A stretch of 64,000 bases of DNA from Vibrio maritimus (GTDB lineage Bacteria > Pseudomonadota > Gammaproteobacteria > Enterobacterales > Vibrionaceae): the NCBI GenBank assembly GCA_003263775.1, contig JYJJ01000037.1, positions 62,001 to 126,000 on the forward strand, in the 5' to 3' direction. The notes beneath the pieces are model-generated. The model worked only from the letters and a program-made list of their open reading frames with translations. It searched no databases and was not told the origin of the DNA. Numbering within the stretch: the first letter of the stretch is position 1; every line of letters begins with the position of its first letter. Positions 47,754 to 56,889 of the stretch are shown one piece after another. Position numbers and translations under genes: made by a program.

Positions 47754-48810
47754 TTCGACTAATGAAGCTAAGAGCGGTGTCACCTCTGGGCTCTCTGATG
47801 CTACTCAAAATCGTATTTTGCGCTTCACAATTGGCGTCGCTTTAGCGACGTTTTTAGCAGCATGGATAGATTGGCCGCTAGCCTTTGTCGCGCCGATTTT
47901 TACTGCAAAATTTTTGTTTGAAAAACGTGTGCTGCACATTGATATTGTCTACGAGCTGTTGCTAGCTATGATCGTTACCGTGGCCATTGGTGTGGCGCTG
48001 AGTGTTGGGTTTGCGCAGTATCCGATTCCGATGCTTCTCAGTGTCGCGGCCTTGATGCTGGTGGGTTACTACCTGTTCCTTAATCCGAAATGGAATTTGT
48101 TCGCCACCATCCTACTAATGTCGACGTTAATGTTGCCATTCATGGCCATTCAAAGCACAGGAACAACCATCTTCTTAGCCGTAGGGCTGAGTTTATCTGG
48201 TGCGATTTCAATCGGCATTTTTGCACTTATGCATGTCTACCTTCCTGAGCGCGAGGAGACGTATCAAAGCCATAAAGCCGTTGAATTGTCGGATTCGTTT
48301 CGTTGGTTTTCAGCGGTGCGCGCGCTGGTTATTGCCTTTCCCGTGGTATGTGTCTTTTTTGTGTTCCAGATTTCCGAAGCATTGCTGTCAATGATATTCA
48401 TCGCCTTGTTGTCGCTGATGATCACAGGCGAGAAGTCGGTGAAGTTAAGTGTGTTTCTTTTGATTAGCAATGCTATTGGTGGGGTCATAGCCATCATTGT
48501 GTTTGGCTTTCTTGCCTTGGTGCCAAACATCGGTTTTTACACGCTATTCATTGCGTTGTTGGCGATTTTTCTCGGGCAAAAAATGTATACGGAATCCGCC
48601 AAGGCGCCTATCTATGCCACGGCGCTCAATACTGCGCTGGTGCTAATTGGCACCACATTGATGAGCTCAGGTGTGATAGATGAAAAGATGTGGATACGTC
48701 TAGGGCTGCTTGCATTGGTGGCGGTGTACATGGTTGTGGCGGCGTTCTTTATCGAGACTCGCCAATGGAAAGTACTTCAATTTAAAGGACAAATGATGGC
48801 GTCGAAGTAA
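47743..48810 (+). CDS. DUF2955 (FUSC-like) membrane protein
   Basis: A 355-residue inner-membrane protein with about ten hydrophobic segments in two similar halves, the FUSC/AaeB-like plan. The first half begins RILRFTIGVALATFLAAWIDWPLAFVAPIF; the second begins near SFRWFSAVRALVIAFPVV. DUF2955 proteins are paired with HlyD-type adaptors in small efflux pumps, as here, where the genes overlap by 11 nt. An aromatic-acid-like or drug substrate is inference. The 172 nt downstream contain a 13-nt direct repeat (TGCAGAAGATAGC twice) and no gene. Confidence 0.85.
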   Translation: MSDSSTNEAKSGVTSGLSDATQNRILRFTIGVALATFLAAWIDWPLAFVAPIFTAKFLFEKRVLHIDIVYELLLAMIVTVAIGVALSVGFAQYPIPMLLSVAALMLVGYYLFLNPKWNLFATILLMSTLMLPFMAIQSTGTTIFLAVGLSLSGAISIGIFALMHVYLPEREETYQSHKAVELSDSFRWFSAVRALVIAFPVVCVFFVFQISEALLSMIFIALLSLMITGEKSVKLSVFLLISNAIGGVIAIIVFGFLALVPNIGFYTLFIALLAIFLGQKMYTESAKAPIYATALNTALVLIGTTLMSSGVIDEKMWIRLGLLALVAVYMVVAAFFIETRQWKVLQFKGQMMASK

Positions 48811-48982
48811 TCGACGTCTTCTTTGATATCGAATTAGATTTGGCGGCAAGCACATTCTACAGCGCTATGTTGGCTATCGATTTGTGCAGAAATTAGGCTC
48901 GGTGCAGAAGATAGCTCTATGCAGAAGATAGCATTGCGCTAGGCCGCTGGTTAATTAAGTAGTTACGTAGTTAGGAACCAAT

Positions 48983-50746
48983 ATGTGGAAAGGGATATCA
49001 GTTTTAGCTTCTCTAGTCTTATTGGGAGGCTGTGCATCTAACGCTCACCCTCCTGTTACCTCGAATGATGGATGGACGTCTGATCTTATGGAGTCTCGTC
49101 GCTGGCGAGAGGCGGATGAACTCGATAAAGATTACCTCAAACTTGCCTCAGAAACGTTGCTTCCAGTTCAAAAGGCCAATGTGAAAGTGATTGGCACGGA
49201 GCAGCAAGATGCCATTAAGAGTTTAGCGGCAAAGATATATCTTATCGAAAATGCCAAACATACTATAGATATGACTTACTACATCTTTGCTGATGACTTG
49301 GCTGGTAAAGCAACGCTAGGGGCGCTGTGTCGAGCAGTAGAGCGTGGGGTCGATATTCGTATTATGGTGGATAGTCTTGGTTCATACAGCCCAAATAATG
49401 GCAACTTGAAAGGGCTGATGCAGTGCGAGGAAAATGCCGGGTACGTCAAAGATAGACAAGGTGAAGCGACAACTCAAAAAGCGCGTGTACAAGCAGTGGT
49501 TTTCAACGCTTTGACAGACGGGGAGTCCCGCTGGAATCGACGCTCACATGATAAACTGTTTATCGTCGATGGATTCTACAATGAGCATGCTTACTTGATT
49601 ACGGGTGGTCGTAATATGTCGCTTCATTACTACGGGATCGACAGTGATGGCGAAAAAGATTTCAGTGCATTTCGTGATATTGAAATCCTAGTGAGGCCAA
49701 AGCTCGATGCGACACCAGAGCAATCTCCGACGCAGCTTAGTGAGTATTACTTTACCGTGCTATTTACCAAACCCGGAAACAAAAAACTCGATACGTGGGC
49801 GAGTTACAATCGTGACCGCGGTTTACTGCTTAGCGCACTGGAGCAACTTAAAGCCAATTCAGAATTTAGCGAAGCGTACGCTGATATTAATCGCTATGTG
49901 AATCAAGGCTATCGAGTTACAGATACAAAGTTTGCGCACGAGCTAGATAATCTCAACGCAGAAGATGTCGTATCCCGTTACAGCACAAACAAAAGCGCCA
50001 ACGCTAACTCGATTAGCGGTATTCTGGCGAAAACCGCATACAGCAACAGTAACCTCAAGACCATTCGAGTCGTTTCTCCCTATCTTTTCCTTCAATCTGA
50101 TTTATTAAAAGACGAAGGAATCCTGGATAAAGATCTCAACACCACACTTACATGGTTGGAACAAGACCCGGAGCGTAAGATTGAAATCATTACCAACTCA
50201 GTGCTAACCAGTGACAACTTCTTCACGCAGGCTGTCATCGACATGCACACTGTGCCATCGATGATAATGACTGATGATGCTTTGAAGCAGCAATGGTTGG
50301 ATGATGACCTCGAAAAAAATGAGCTAAACCGCGCGTATTTGAACTCTGAAGCGTGGAAGAAAGCCATTAATCACCCACGAATCAAGTTCTATCAATTGGG
50401 TAAGCCAGACTCAGTGTTGCTGGGTGGAGACCAGTTCTACGGTAAGTTGCATGCGAAGTTTCTCATCATTGATGACAACGCTTTTGTTGGCACAACTAAT
50501 CTCGATTTCCGTTCCTTGCTCTACAACAACGAAGTCGGTTTTTTTCTATCTGGAGAGGAGATCATTGCAGATTTAAATCAACAGTTTGAACTACTGAAGC
50601 AGGACTCATTACTTTGGGGGAGTGAAGAATGGATTTCGATGAGGAATAAACTTCGTGAAGCCGGAGGGACTAAAGGTAGAACGTCAGAAAGTCAGAGAGA
50701 GATCTACAACCTGCTCGAATCAACAGGCCTTAAATATCAGTTCTAA
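48983..50746 (+). CDS. Phospholipase D-family lipoprotein
   Basis: A 587-residue lipoprotein with lipobox LLGGC after a short signal. Two HKD motifs define a PLD/cardiolipin-synthase-like enzyme: HDKLFIVDG with GGRN near residue 190, and HAKFLIIDDNAFVGTTNLD near 490. Both are intact, so phosphodiesterase or phosphatidyl-transfer activity in the periplasm or outer membrane is likely. The family includes ClsC-like proteins, but lipoprotein attachment suggests a different role here. The start at ATG 48983 has AGGA upstream. It appears monocistronic. Confidence 0.92.
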   Translation: MWKGISVLASLVLLGGCASNAHPPVTSNDGWTSDLMESRRWREADELDKDYLKLASETLLPVQKANVKVIGTEQQDAIKSLAAKIYLIENAKHTIDMTYYIFADDLAGKATLGALCRAVERGVDIRIMVDSLGSYSPNNGNLKGLMQCEENAGYVKDRQGEATTQKARVQAVVFNALTDGESRWNRRSHDKLFIVDGFYNEHAYLITGGRNMSLHYYGIDSDGEKDFSAFRDIEILVRPKLDATPEQSPTQLSEYYFTVLFTKPGNKKLDTWASYNRDRGLLLSALEQLKANSEFSEAYADINRYVNQGYRVTDTKFAHELDNLNAEDVVSRYSTNKSANANSISGILAKTAYSNSNLKTIRVVSPYLFLQSDLLKDEGILDKDLNTTLTWLEQDPERKIEIITNSVLTSDNFFTQAVIDMHTVPSMIMTDDALKQQWLDDDLEKNELNRAYLNSEAWKKAINHPRIKFYQLGKPDSVLLGGDQFYGKLHAKFLIIDDNAFVGTTNLDFRSLLYNNEVGFFLSGEEIIADLNQQFELLKQDSLLWGSEEWISMRNKLREAGGTKGRTSESQREIYNLLESTGLKYQF

Positions 50747-50859
50747 CTGGAAACATACACGTCTTTTGATTGGGTGGCGCAGATAGGTAAATCATAGAGC
50801 TCCAAGAATGATAGTTTGGCTTGTGACATCGTCGTCATGAGATAACACTTAGGAGCACT

Positions 50860-50958
50860 ATGATTGTTTATTTCCGTGTTCAAGACATACAAGAGCTGTG
50901 GCTGCATGTTGATCTAGCGACAAGTTTGCAGATGAAACTGAGAACGCTTAAAAGCTAA
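50860..50958 (+). CDS. Candidate 32-residue open frame
   Basis: A short frame, MIVYFRVQDIQELWLHVD onward, with AGGAG 4 nt before the ATG. It overlaps the 3' end of the convergent outer-membrane gene by 11 nt. The SD is good but nothing else supports it. It could be a truncated remnant or a small protein, or noise. Confidence 0.25.
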   Translation: MIVYFRVQDIQELWLHVDLATSLQMKLRTLKS

Positions 50959-51730
50959 ATGCCCAGCCTACCATTGGCCCTTGCTGCGTCACATCGACCG
51001 TAGTGGGGCCAGATTCATTTTTAAGGTTTAAATACCGGTAACCAAACCAAATATTGTTAAGTTCACTAAGCCGGTAAATCCCAGCCAAATTCAGACCTCG
51101 ATTTACGTCATTGTCACCAGCAATATTGGTATCTACGGTTAGGCTTAACCCCCAGTCTTGATTGAAATAATGCGCGTATTTGAGCCCAACCAGCCAATCA
51201 AACTGATGCTCTGTTGATTCAATAGGTGTAATAGGGGAGCCGTTGATGTTGATTCCAACATTAAAACTGCTGTAAGTATGGCGAACCCCAGTGAGCAGTA
51301 CCAATCCATTCGTTACCTCATAACCACCAAAAAAGTCATTGAGTGACATTGTGGCATCCACATCAACGTTGGCACTTATTTCTGGAAAGATTGGCAACTT
51401 AGGTGTGTAAGTGGCGCTAGTGTCGCTTTTGATATGTAGGTAGTTGGTACGAAACCCAAAAAGCCATCGGTTCTTTTGTGCGTAGAAATCGCCCATGATG
51501 CCAAAGTTTAGGTTACTGACAATATTAGAGAACGGAATATCGATATTAGTGCGACCATCTGTGTCACTCGCTGTACCAGAGATACTCGGCGTCCAAATCA
51601 TAGGGAATACGAGTAAGAACTGCCACTCGTCGTCGCTTGTCATTTTGCTGTTAGCGTTATAGTTGTCCGCAATACTCGCTGACGACATTACTGAAGTGAG
51701 TAAAAGAGTGGTGATTACCGATGGTTTCAT
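50948..51730 (-). CDS. Outer-membrane beta-barrel-like protein
   Basis: A 260-residue protein with a signal peptide (TTLLLTSVMSSASIA, cleavage near SIADN) and alternating hydrophobic/polar strands ending in aromatic Phe (GWAFSF), as in outer-membrane barrels. Repeated glycine-aromatic patterns (FGFRTNYLHI, WFGYRYLNL) suggest about eight to ten strands. The mid segment SISGTASDTDGRTNIDIPFS resembles proteins annotated only as hypothetical outer-membrane protein. Function unknown. No defect was seen. Confidence 0.72.
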   Translation of the reverse strand: MKPSVITTLLLTSVMSSASIADNYNANSKMTSDDEWQFLLVFPMIWTPSISGTASDTDGRTNIDIPFSNIVSNLNFGIMGDFYAQKNRWLFGFRTNYLHIKSDTSATYTPKLPIFPEISANVDVDATMSLNDFFGGYEVTNGLVLLTGVRHTYSSFNVGININGSPITPIESTEHQFDWLVGLKYAHYFNQDWGLSLTVDTNIAGDNDVNRGLNLAGIYRLSELNNIWFGYRYLNLKNESGPTTVDVTQQGPMVGWAFSF

Positions 51731-51842
51731 TGTCTATCCTTGTACAAATGAAGCGTGAATGTTGGTGTAGTTATCAACGCTTATCAAATAAAGGATAGAC
51801 TAATAAAATACGTAAGGTGTTGTAAAAAATAAAAAAACGAGC

Positions 51843-52010
51843 TCATGCGAGCCCGTTATTGTTTCCACTATAGAGGTAGCTATAAACCCTCACGGGCCAA
51901 CCGTATTCGGTATACTCTTTGGCAAGCACTCTAGCTACTTCCGCGGTGACTTTCACTTGTACCCAATCGCCAATCCCTAAAGGTTGAAACTCAACGACGA
52001 TTTTTTTCAT
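51843..52010 (-). CDS. Small protein of unknown function (55 aa)
   Basis: A 55-residue protein beginning MKKIVVEFQPLGIGDWVQVKV and containing EVARVLAKEYTEYGW. The predicted strand-strand-helix pattern is compact and soluble. I chose ATG 52010; the frame is open 13 codons further. It lies downstream of the Hsp70 unit on the same strand, 112 nt after the last stop, and could be its distal gene. I do not recognise the family. Confidence 0.5.
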   Translation of the reverse strand: MKKIVVEFQPLGIGDWVQVKVTAEVARVLAKEYTEYGWPVRVYSYLYSGNNNGLA

Positions 52011-52121
52011 TATTAGCCCGCCTGTTTTATAAATGTTTTCGGCGGGCAATGTACACTCTAGTCTCGTATTTAGCTTGGAATATCAGTTATTCCTAAAGAA
52101 AAAGCTGAAATACATATTTCG

Positions 52122-54920
52122 CTACTCTTTAAGTAAATGAAGTCCAGCAGGTAACGCATCACCAAACAGCTTTTTGGAGTCTGCTTCAGACAACGATTTG
52201 ACCTCCGAAACTAACTCGAGCCAGCTAGATGGCGCCTTGGAAGATTTCAGCTTGTTTGACACTTGCTCTCGGTAGTCATCAGATATATCCAACGAGCGAT
52301 CGCCGGTTTTACGACACATGAGTACACAAGCAAAAGCAACCATCGGCTCTTTGAGCCAATTTTGCTCTAGTAACTTAGGTAGCCACTGTTCAATTTGCTC
52401 GCGAGGAATCACATTGTGCTGGCTGCCGTACAGAGGAGTACGAGAAGCGAGACGACCCAATGCCCACCAATGAGCTTGCTCGAACTGAGATTGGTTGATG
52501 GCCTTACTCAGATACCAGTTCGCCAGGAGCACTTTATCGTCGACATACAAGTTTTCCAGACTGGCGGAAAGCCTTACCATGGCTTCGTAACCCTTATCTT
52601 TTGCTCCTTGGAAGGTTTTTGCGTTTTTCATTGCGCCAGGATGAAGGTATTTGGCGATGTCACCCAGAATCACTTCTTGCTGCTCTTCATTTAGGCCACC
52701 AGAGACACGTCGCCAAAATGTCCACCAATCACTCCAGCCTTGTGCGTTCTGAAACTGAATACCTTGTTGGTATAAACCCCAAATCTGCTCCATACGCCAA
52801 GAGTCGGTTGCATCTCCAAAGCCCGGACGCATACAAAAACCCGTCAGGCGCAGCCAGTTTTTCTCGTGTTGTTCAGAGCGGCGACGACGTTTTCTACCAA
52901 GAGAGAAGCTGTCGACCAAAGAGCGAAGGGTATGAAAGTCCCATTCGTCTTTCTTACCTAGGTTTTTCTCTAGCGTTTTAGACAGAAGTTTGATCTCTTT
53001 GCTGTCAGCACTGTTTTTGTTGCCACTGTATAAGCGAGAGACCAGTTCTTTACTCGTATCTAATCCTGGATGGGCCTTGACCGTTTCCTGCGCACCTTGC
53101 TGATTGCGCACTTCAAATTCAAGTTCCCATCGCTGCTGTTCATCTTCAGCGCTGACGCATTCGACTTTTAAGGTACCAACCTCAGTGAGCTGACACGCTA
53201 GCTGTACTTCTACTCGCTCTTTTTGGTTCGCTTGGAGTTTTTCAGCGCTACCCTGTAACGTACTGATGTAAGGCGGTAACGGTGTAAATTGATCTGGGTC
53301 GATATTGACCATCAGGCCATTCTGAACTTTCTGCTGATCACCAAACACATCATGGGTTGACGTCAGTAAATTGAACCTCACTGGCTCACCAAGCGTTAGT
53401 GCGAAACGTCGACCCGTCAGGCGGATCTCTTGTCCTTCATCGGTTCCTTTCGCCAATAAACACAGCGCTTGACCAAGCTTGTTTTTTTCTTGGAGGTGCA
53501 AAAAATAGGAACGGGCACTACCACCACCAATTTTAAGCTGCGCGCCGCGTCTCGCTTTAGCGAACGCAACAGCACCAAGTGCGACAGACCAATCCGGATG
53601 AGGATTGGAAAGTAGTGATATTGGCGCGCCTTTCCAGTTTTCGACAATATCAACGAGACGGCGAGTGACTAAATCACTGTTAAAAACGCCACCGTTTAGC
53701 AGCAAACCGACTGGGATTGCTGGCTCTGCGTCGCTTCCAAGCGCTTCCTTCGCCACTTCTTGGTGAAGGTGAAGAAACTCGGAAACATGCTTACTAACGG
53801 CAGGGTCGGCCACGTATGGCAGGCCAAACTCGACCACGGCGCTGCGTTTCTTGTCTGGACGAGTACCAAAATCTGTTTTAGGAAAAAAGCCTTCAAGAGC
53901 GATCTGATGAACTTCTTGTTGACTGAGTGCCACGCTCTTGGTTCCGCCAATTAGACGAGAGCCACTGCCGAGCATGGTGATCTTCATTTCTTCGGGAGCA
54001 TGAGAAGAAAGCAACGCCTCTTTGGCTTTGCGAGTCTGTTGAATGAGCTTAGTGAGACTTGCGGCATTGAGCTTTTTCGACTCATTGAATCGCTGTTCAG
54101 CCATGTGGGCGAGTGCTAAATCTAGGTTGTCCCCGCCTAGCATTAGGTGTTCACCAACGCCAATTCGGTTAAGCTCTAACTCATCCTCATGGTGTTTAGC
54201 TTCAATAAGGCTAAGGTCAGTGGTACCGCCACCCACATCACATACGAGTATAAGAGGCACTTGAGCAAGTTCTTGCGATGCACTTTCTTTATGGCGTGCG
54301 TACCAGTCGTAACATACGGCTTGTGGCTCTTCTAACAGATGAACCTTTGGCAACCCAGCAAGCTTCGCCGCTTGCAGCGTCAGTTTACGAGCTGTTTCAT
54401 CAAAAGAAGCGGGAACAGTGATGACAACATCTTGGTCTTCTAATTTGTTGTAATGGTGTCTGTGGTTCCAAGCTTGGCGGATATGATTCAAATAGCTTGC
54501 GCTGGCAATGACTGGCGATACTTTTTCTACATCTTGAGCGCCTGCCCAAGGGAGAATGTCATCTTCTCGATCCACAGCTGTATGTGATAGCCAACTTTTT
54601 GCACTTGAAACTTGTCGACCTTCAACTTTAGCGCCGAGCTCACGAGCCCACTCACCAACGATAATGTTATTGATATCGCCGGCAACAGGTTGATGCTCCC
54701 AAGGGAGGGTTAAGTCAGCCTCAGAAACTTGCTGTTTGGCTGGGTGATAGCGAAAAGAGGGTAAAAGAGGTTTACGAACCACTTCGCCAGGGCCAACCAA
54801 TTGGTCAATTTCGAACAGTTCAACAGGGGAGTTTGAGAGATCGTCTTGAATTTCACAGAATGCGACAACCGTGTTGGTTGTACCTAAATCAATGCCGACC
54901 AAATATTGTGCGGATGCCAT
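52122..54920 (-). CDS. Large Hsp70-family protein with C-terminal DUF3731-like domain
   Basis: A 932-residue cytosolic Hsp70 relative. The nucleotide-binding half has phosphate 1 YLVGIDLGTTNTVVAF, connect/phosphate 2 CDVGGGTTDLSLIEA and adenosine motif LLLNGGVFNSDLV, all intact. Residues about 430-600 are a shortened, divergent beta-rich region. The last about 330 residues (for example WGLYQQGIQFQNAQGWSDWWTFWRRVSGG) have no Hsp70 counterpart and match what I recall as DUF3731. There is no canonical helical lid and no EEVD-like end. ATG 54920 has GGAG 6 nt upstream. It lies downstream of a second Hsp70 with a terminator-like hairpin between them. Confidence 0.85.
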   Translation of the reverse strand: MASAQYLVGIDLGTTNTVVAFCEIQDDLSNSPVELFEIDQLVGPGEVVRKPLLPSFRYHPAKQQVSEADLTLPWEHQPVAGDINNIIVGEWARELGAKVEGRQVSSAKSWLSHTAVDREDDILPWAGAQDVEKVSPVIASASYLNHIRQAWNHRHHYNKLEDQDVVITVPASFDETARKLTLQAAKLAGLPKVHLLEEPQAVCYDWYARHKESASQELAQVPLILVCDVGGGTTDLSLIEAKHHEDELELNRIGVGEHLMLGGDNLDLALAHMAEQRFNESKKLNAASLTKLIQQTRKAKEALLSSHAPEEMKITMLGSGSRLIGGTKSVALSQQEVHQIALEGFFPKTDFGTRPDKKRSAVVEFGLPYVADPAVSKHVSEFLHLHQEVAKEALGSDAEPAIPVGLLLNGGVFNSDLVTRRLVDIVENWKGAPISLLSNPHPDWSVALGAVAFAKARRGAQLKIGGGSARSYFLHLQEKNKLGQALCLLAKGTDEGQEIRLTGRRFALTLGEPVRFNLLTSTHDVFGDQQKVQNGLMVNIDPDQFTPLPPYISTLQGSAEKLQANQKERVEVQLACQLTEVGTLKVECVSAEDEQQRWELEFEVRNQQGAQETVKAHPGLDTSKELVSRLYSGNKNSADSKEIKLLSKTLEKNLGKKDEWDFHTLRSLVDSFSLGRKRRRRSEQHEKNWLRLTGFCMRPGFGDATDSWRMEQIWGLYQQGIQFQNAQGWSDWWTFWRRVSGGLNEEQQEVILGDIAKYLHPGAMKNAKTFQGAKDKGYEAMVRLSASLENLYVDDKVLLANWYLSKAINQSQFEQAHWWALGRLASRTPLYGSQHNVIPREQIEQWLPKLLEQNWLKEPMVAFACVLMCRKTGDRSLDISDDYREQVSNKLKSSKAPSSWLELVSEVKSLSEADSKKLFGDALPAGLHLLKE

Positions 54921-54973
54921 AACACGCTCCATTTAGAATACTTATAAAGCTAATAGCGCAGAGATTGGAGATA

Positions 54974-54998
54974 AAAAACGGCACCATAGGTGCCGTTT
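54974..54998 (-). terminator. Terminator-like hairpin between the two Hsp70 genes
   Basis: AAACGGCACC-TAT-GGTGCCGTTT (54976-54998) is a perfect 10-bp stem. On the minus strand it is followed by a run of T. It lies between the smaller Hsp70 (stop 55009) and the larger (start 54920), so it could attenuate the downstream gene. Confidence 0.75.
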
Positions 54999-55008
54999 AG
55001 TTTTGTGA

Positions 55009-56889
55009 TTACACGTCTTCGCGGACGTCGAACTCTACATGCCACTTTTGACCGTTGTCGGCTGCAATGGCTTCTAGGTAAAGTGTACCAAGCTCTGTGA
55101 CGCGTGATGATAGGGTAACTGGCACCACATCTCCGATGCTACGGCCTTCAGAAACTGGCAGTGTGACCTGAATTTCTGGAAGCTCTTCCAGCTCTTCCGG
55201 TTTCCAGTAATCTAGGTGAACACCCGCTTCATCTTCACGGCGCGTAGTCGAACCGAAGAATTGGAAGTGCACTGGCTGACCGATAACGAGACCAAACTCT
55301 TGGCTTGGAACCTGGACACTACTGCCTTCTTCCATACCAAATGGAGCAACACATAGTGCTTCCATTGGCGGTGCCATACCTGGGATAGCTGGCATCGCAC
55401 TTTCGATACCGATGTAGTAGCTAGAGGCAATGCCGCCACGAATACGGACACCTTGACCACGTCGAACGCTGCCGTAATAGGCTGCGCCACTGGCAACAGC
55501 AAGGTCGAGGTCGAGGCCAGAAAGCATTTTTGCTTTGTCAGCATTCGCTGTCTCTAACCAAGCATTGATGGTGTTGAACAGTCGATTAGAAAGTAGCTTC
55601 GATTTAAGTACACCACCGTTAAATAGGAGTGCTGTCGGCTTAATAAACTCGGCAGGTGCTTCCATACCCGGCATACCAGCAAATGCGTTATCTGCTGCGC
55701 TGCTTTGACGGCTCAAAAACGCGGCGATATGACGTGTAATTGCAGCGTCTTGCGCGTAAGGCAGACCCATTTGAGTTAGAGCGCCGCGAGCACGTTGCAC
55801 TGGGTGCTCATTGACCGCCACTTGTGGGAAGAAGCCGTCAACCAATGTTTGTTGAACTTCTTGCTGGGTGAGTTCGGTTTTTAGCGTTGCTCCCAGCAGT
55901 TTTGAACCACGGCTTGGAACGACGATTGGTACCGATTGAAGCTCAGCATCGTTAAGTAGCGCTTCTTTGGCGTCACGACAAGCGTGAGTCATCGCCTGAA
56001 CTTGCCAAGGCTGAAGCTCTTTGCCATCTTGCGCGAGTTTCATCTTTAAGCGGTAGGCAAGGGCAAGATCCATGTTGTCGCCGCCAAGCAGAATATGCTC
56101 ACCAACAGCAACACGCTCTAGATTAAGATTGCCGTCTTGCTCTGTTACTGCAACCAATGAAAGGTCGGTAGTACCACCCCCCACATCGACTACGAGAACG
56201 ACGTCGCCAACGTTAACTTCGTCGCGCCATTTGTCATCACTGTTGTCAATCCAGCTATAAAGTGCCGCTTGTGGCTCTTCCAGTAGAGTGAGGTGAGCAA
56301 GACCGACGTTGCGTGCCGCTTCTGCGGTAAGGTCACGTGCAGCTGGGTCAAAAGAGGCCGGTACCGTGATGGTCACATCTTGTTGCTCCAGGCTATGTTC
56401 TGGGTGCATGTGGTTCCAAGCGTCTTTTAGGTGCTCAAGGTACAGTTCAGTGGCGCGAAGCGGAGAGACTTTGCTGACTTCTTCTGGACTACCTTGCGGT
56501 AGGAAGCTGTCACGACGGTTAACGCCGCCGTGGCATAGCCAAGACTTAGCACTTGCCACTAGGCGAATGGGTGTCTTTGAACCTAGATTACGAGCGACAG
56601 CACCAACTAGCGCTTTCGGTTCACTCGTCCAAGGAAGAGTGCGAGAGCCTTGACCCATTTCATGTTCGTGTGGCTGATACAAAAAAGAGCCAAGCTGTTT
56701 GTAAGACTCTACGGTACCAGGTGCCGTCAATTGTGGAATAGACACGACTTCAACTTGCGCGTCTTCATTTTGAGTGTCGATAAACGACATAACACAGTGG
56801 GTGGTACCAAGGTCGATACCCACACTGTATTTAGCAATCTGTAGATCTTGAGATTTCTGTTGATCTTGAGTGTGCACTGAAGGCTCCAT
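55009..56889 (-). CDS. Hsp70-family protein, short form
   Basis: A 626-residue Hsp70 relative. Phosphate 1 is YSVGIDLGTTHCVMSF, phosphate 2 is VVDVGGGTTDLSLVAV, and the adenosine motif is LLFNGGVLKSKLLSN. A Met/Pro-rich insertion (AGMPGMEAP) lies near residue 405 and another (PAIPGMAPPME) near 510. The C-terminal region ends shortly after a beta domain, without the helical lid of DnaK. Its ATG overlaps the stop of the DUF2760 gene (TAATG), so the two are translationally coupled. It is similar enough to the larger Hsp70 to be a paralogue. Client and co-chaperones are unknown; no DnaJ or GrpE gene is near. Confidence 0.9.
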   Translation of the reverse strand: MEPSVHTQDQQKSQDLQIAKYSVGIDLGTTHCVMSFIDTQNEDAQVEVVSIPQLTAPGTVESYKQLGSFLYQPHEHEMGQGSRTLPWTSEPKALVGAVARNLGSKTPIRLVASAKSWLCHGGVNRRDSFLPQGSPEEVSKVSPLRATELYLEHLKDAWNHMHPEHSLEQQDVTITVPASFDPAARDLTAEAARNVGLAHLTLLEEPQAALYSWIDNSDDKWRDEVNVGDVVLVVDVGGGTTDLSLVAVTEQDGNLNLERVAVGEHILLGGDNMDLALAYRLKMKLAQDGKELQPWQVQAMTHACRDAKEALLNDAELQSVPIVVPSRGSKLLGATLKTELTQQEVQQTLVDGFFPQVAVNEHPVQRARGALTQMGLPYAQDAAITRHIAAFLSRQSSAADNAFAGMPGMEAPAEFIKPTALLFNGGVLKSKLLSNRLFNTINAWLETANADKAKMLSGLDLDLAVASGAAYYGSVRRGQGVRIRGGIASSYYIGIESAMPAIPGMAPPMEALCVAPFGMEEGSSVQVPSQEFGLVIGQPVHFQFFGSTTRREDEAGVHLDYWKPEELEELPEIQVTLPVSEGRSIGDVVPVTLSSRVTELGTLYLEAIAADNGQKWHVEFDVREDV

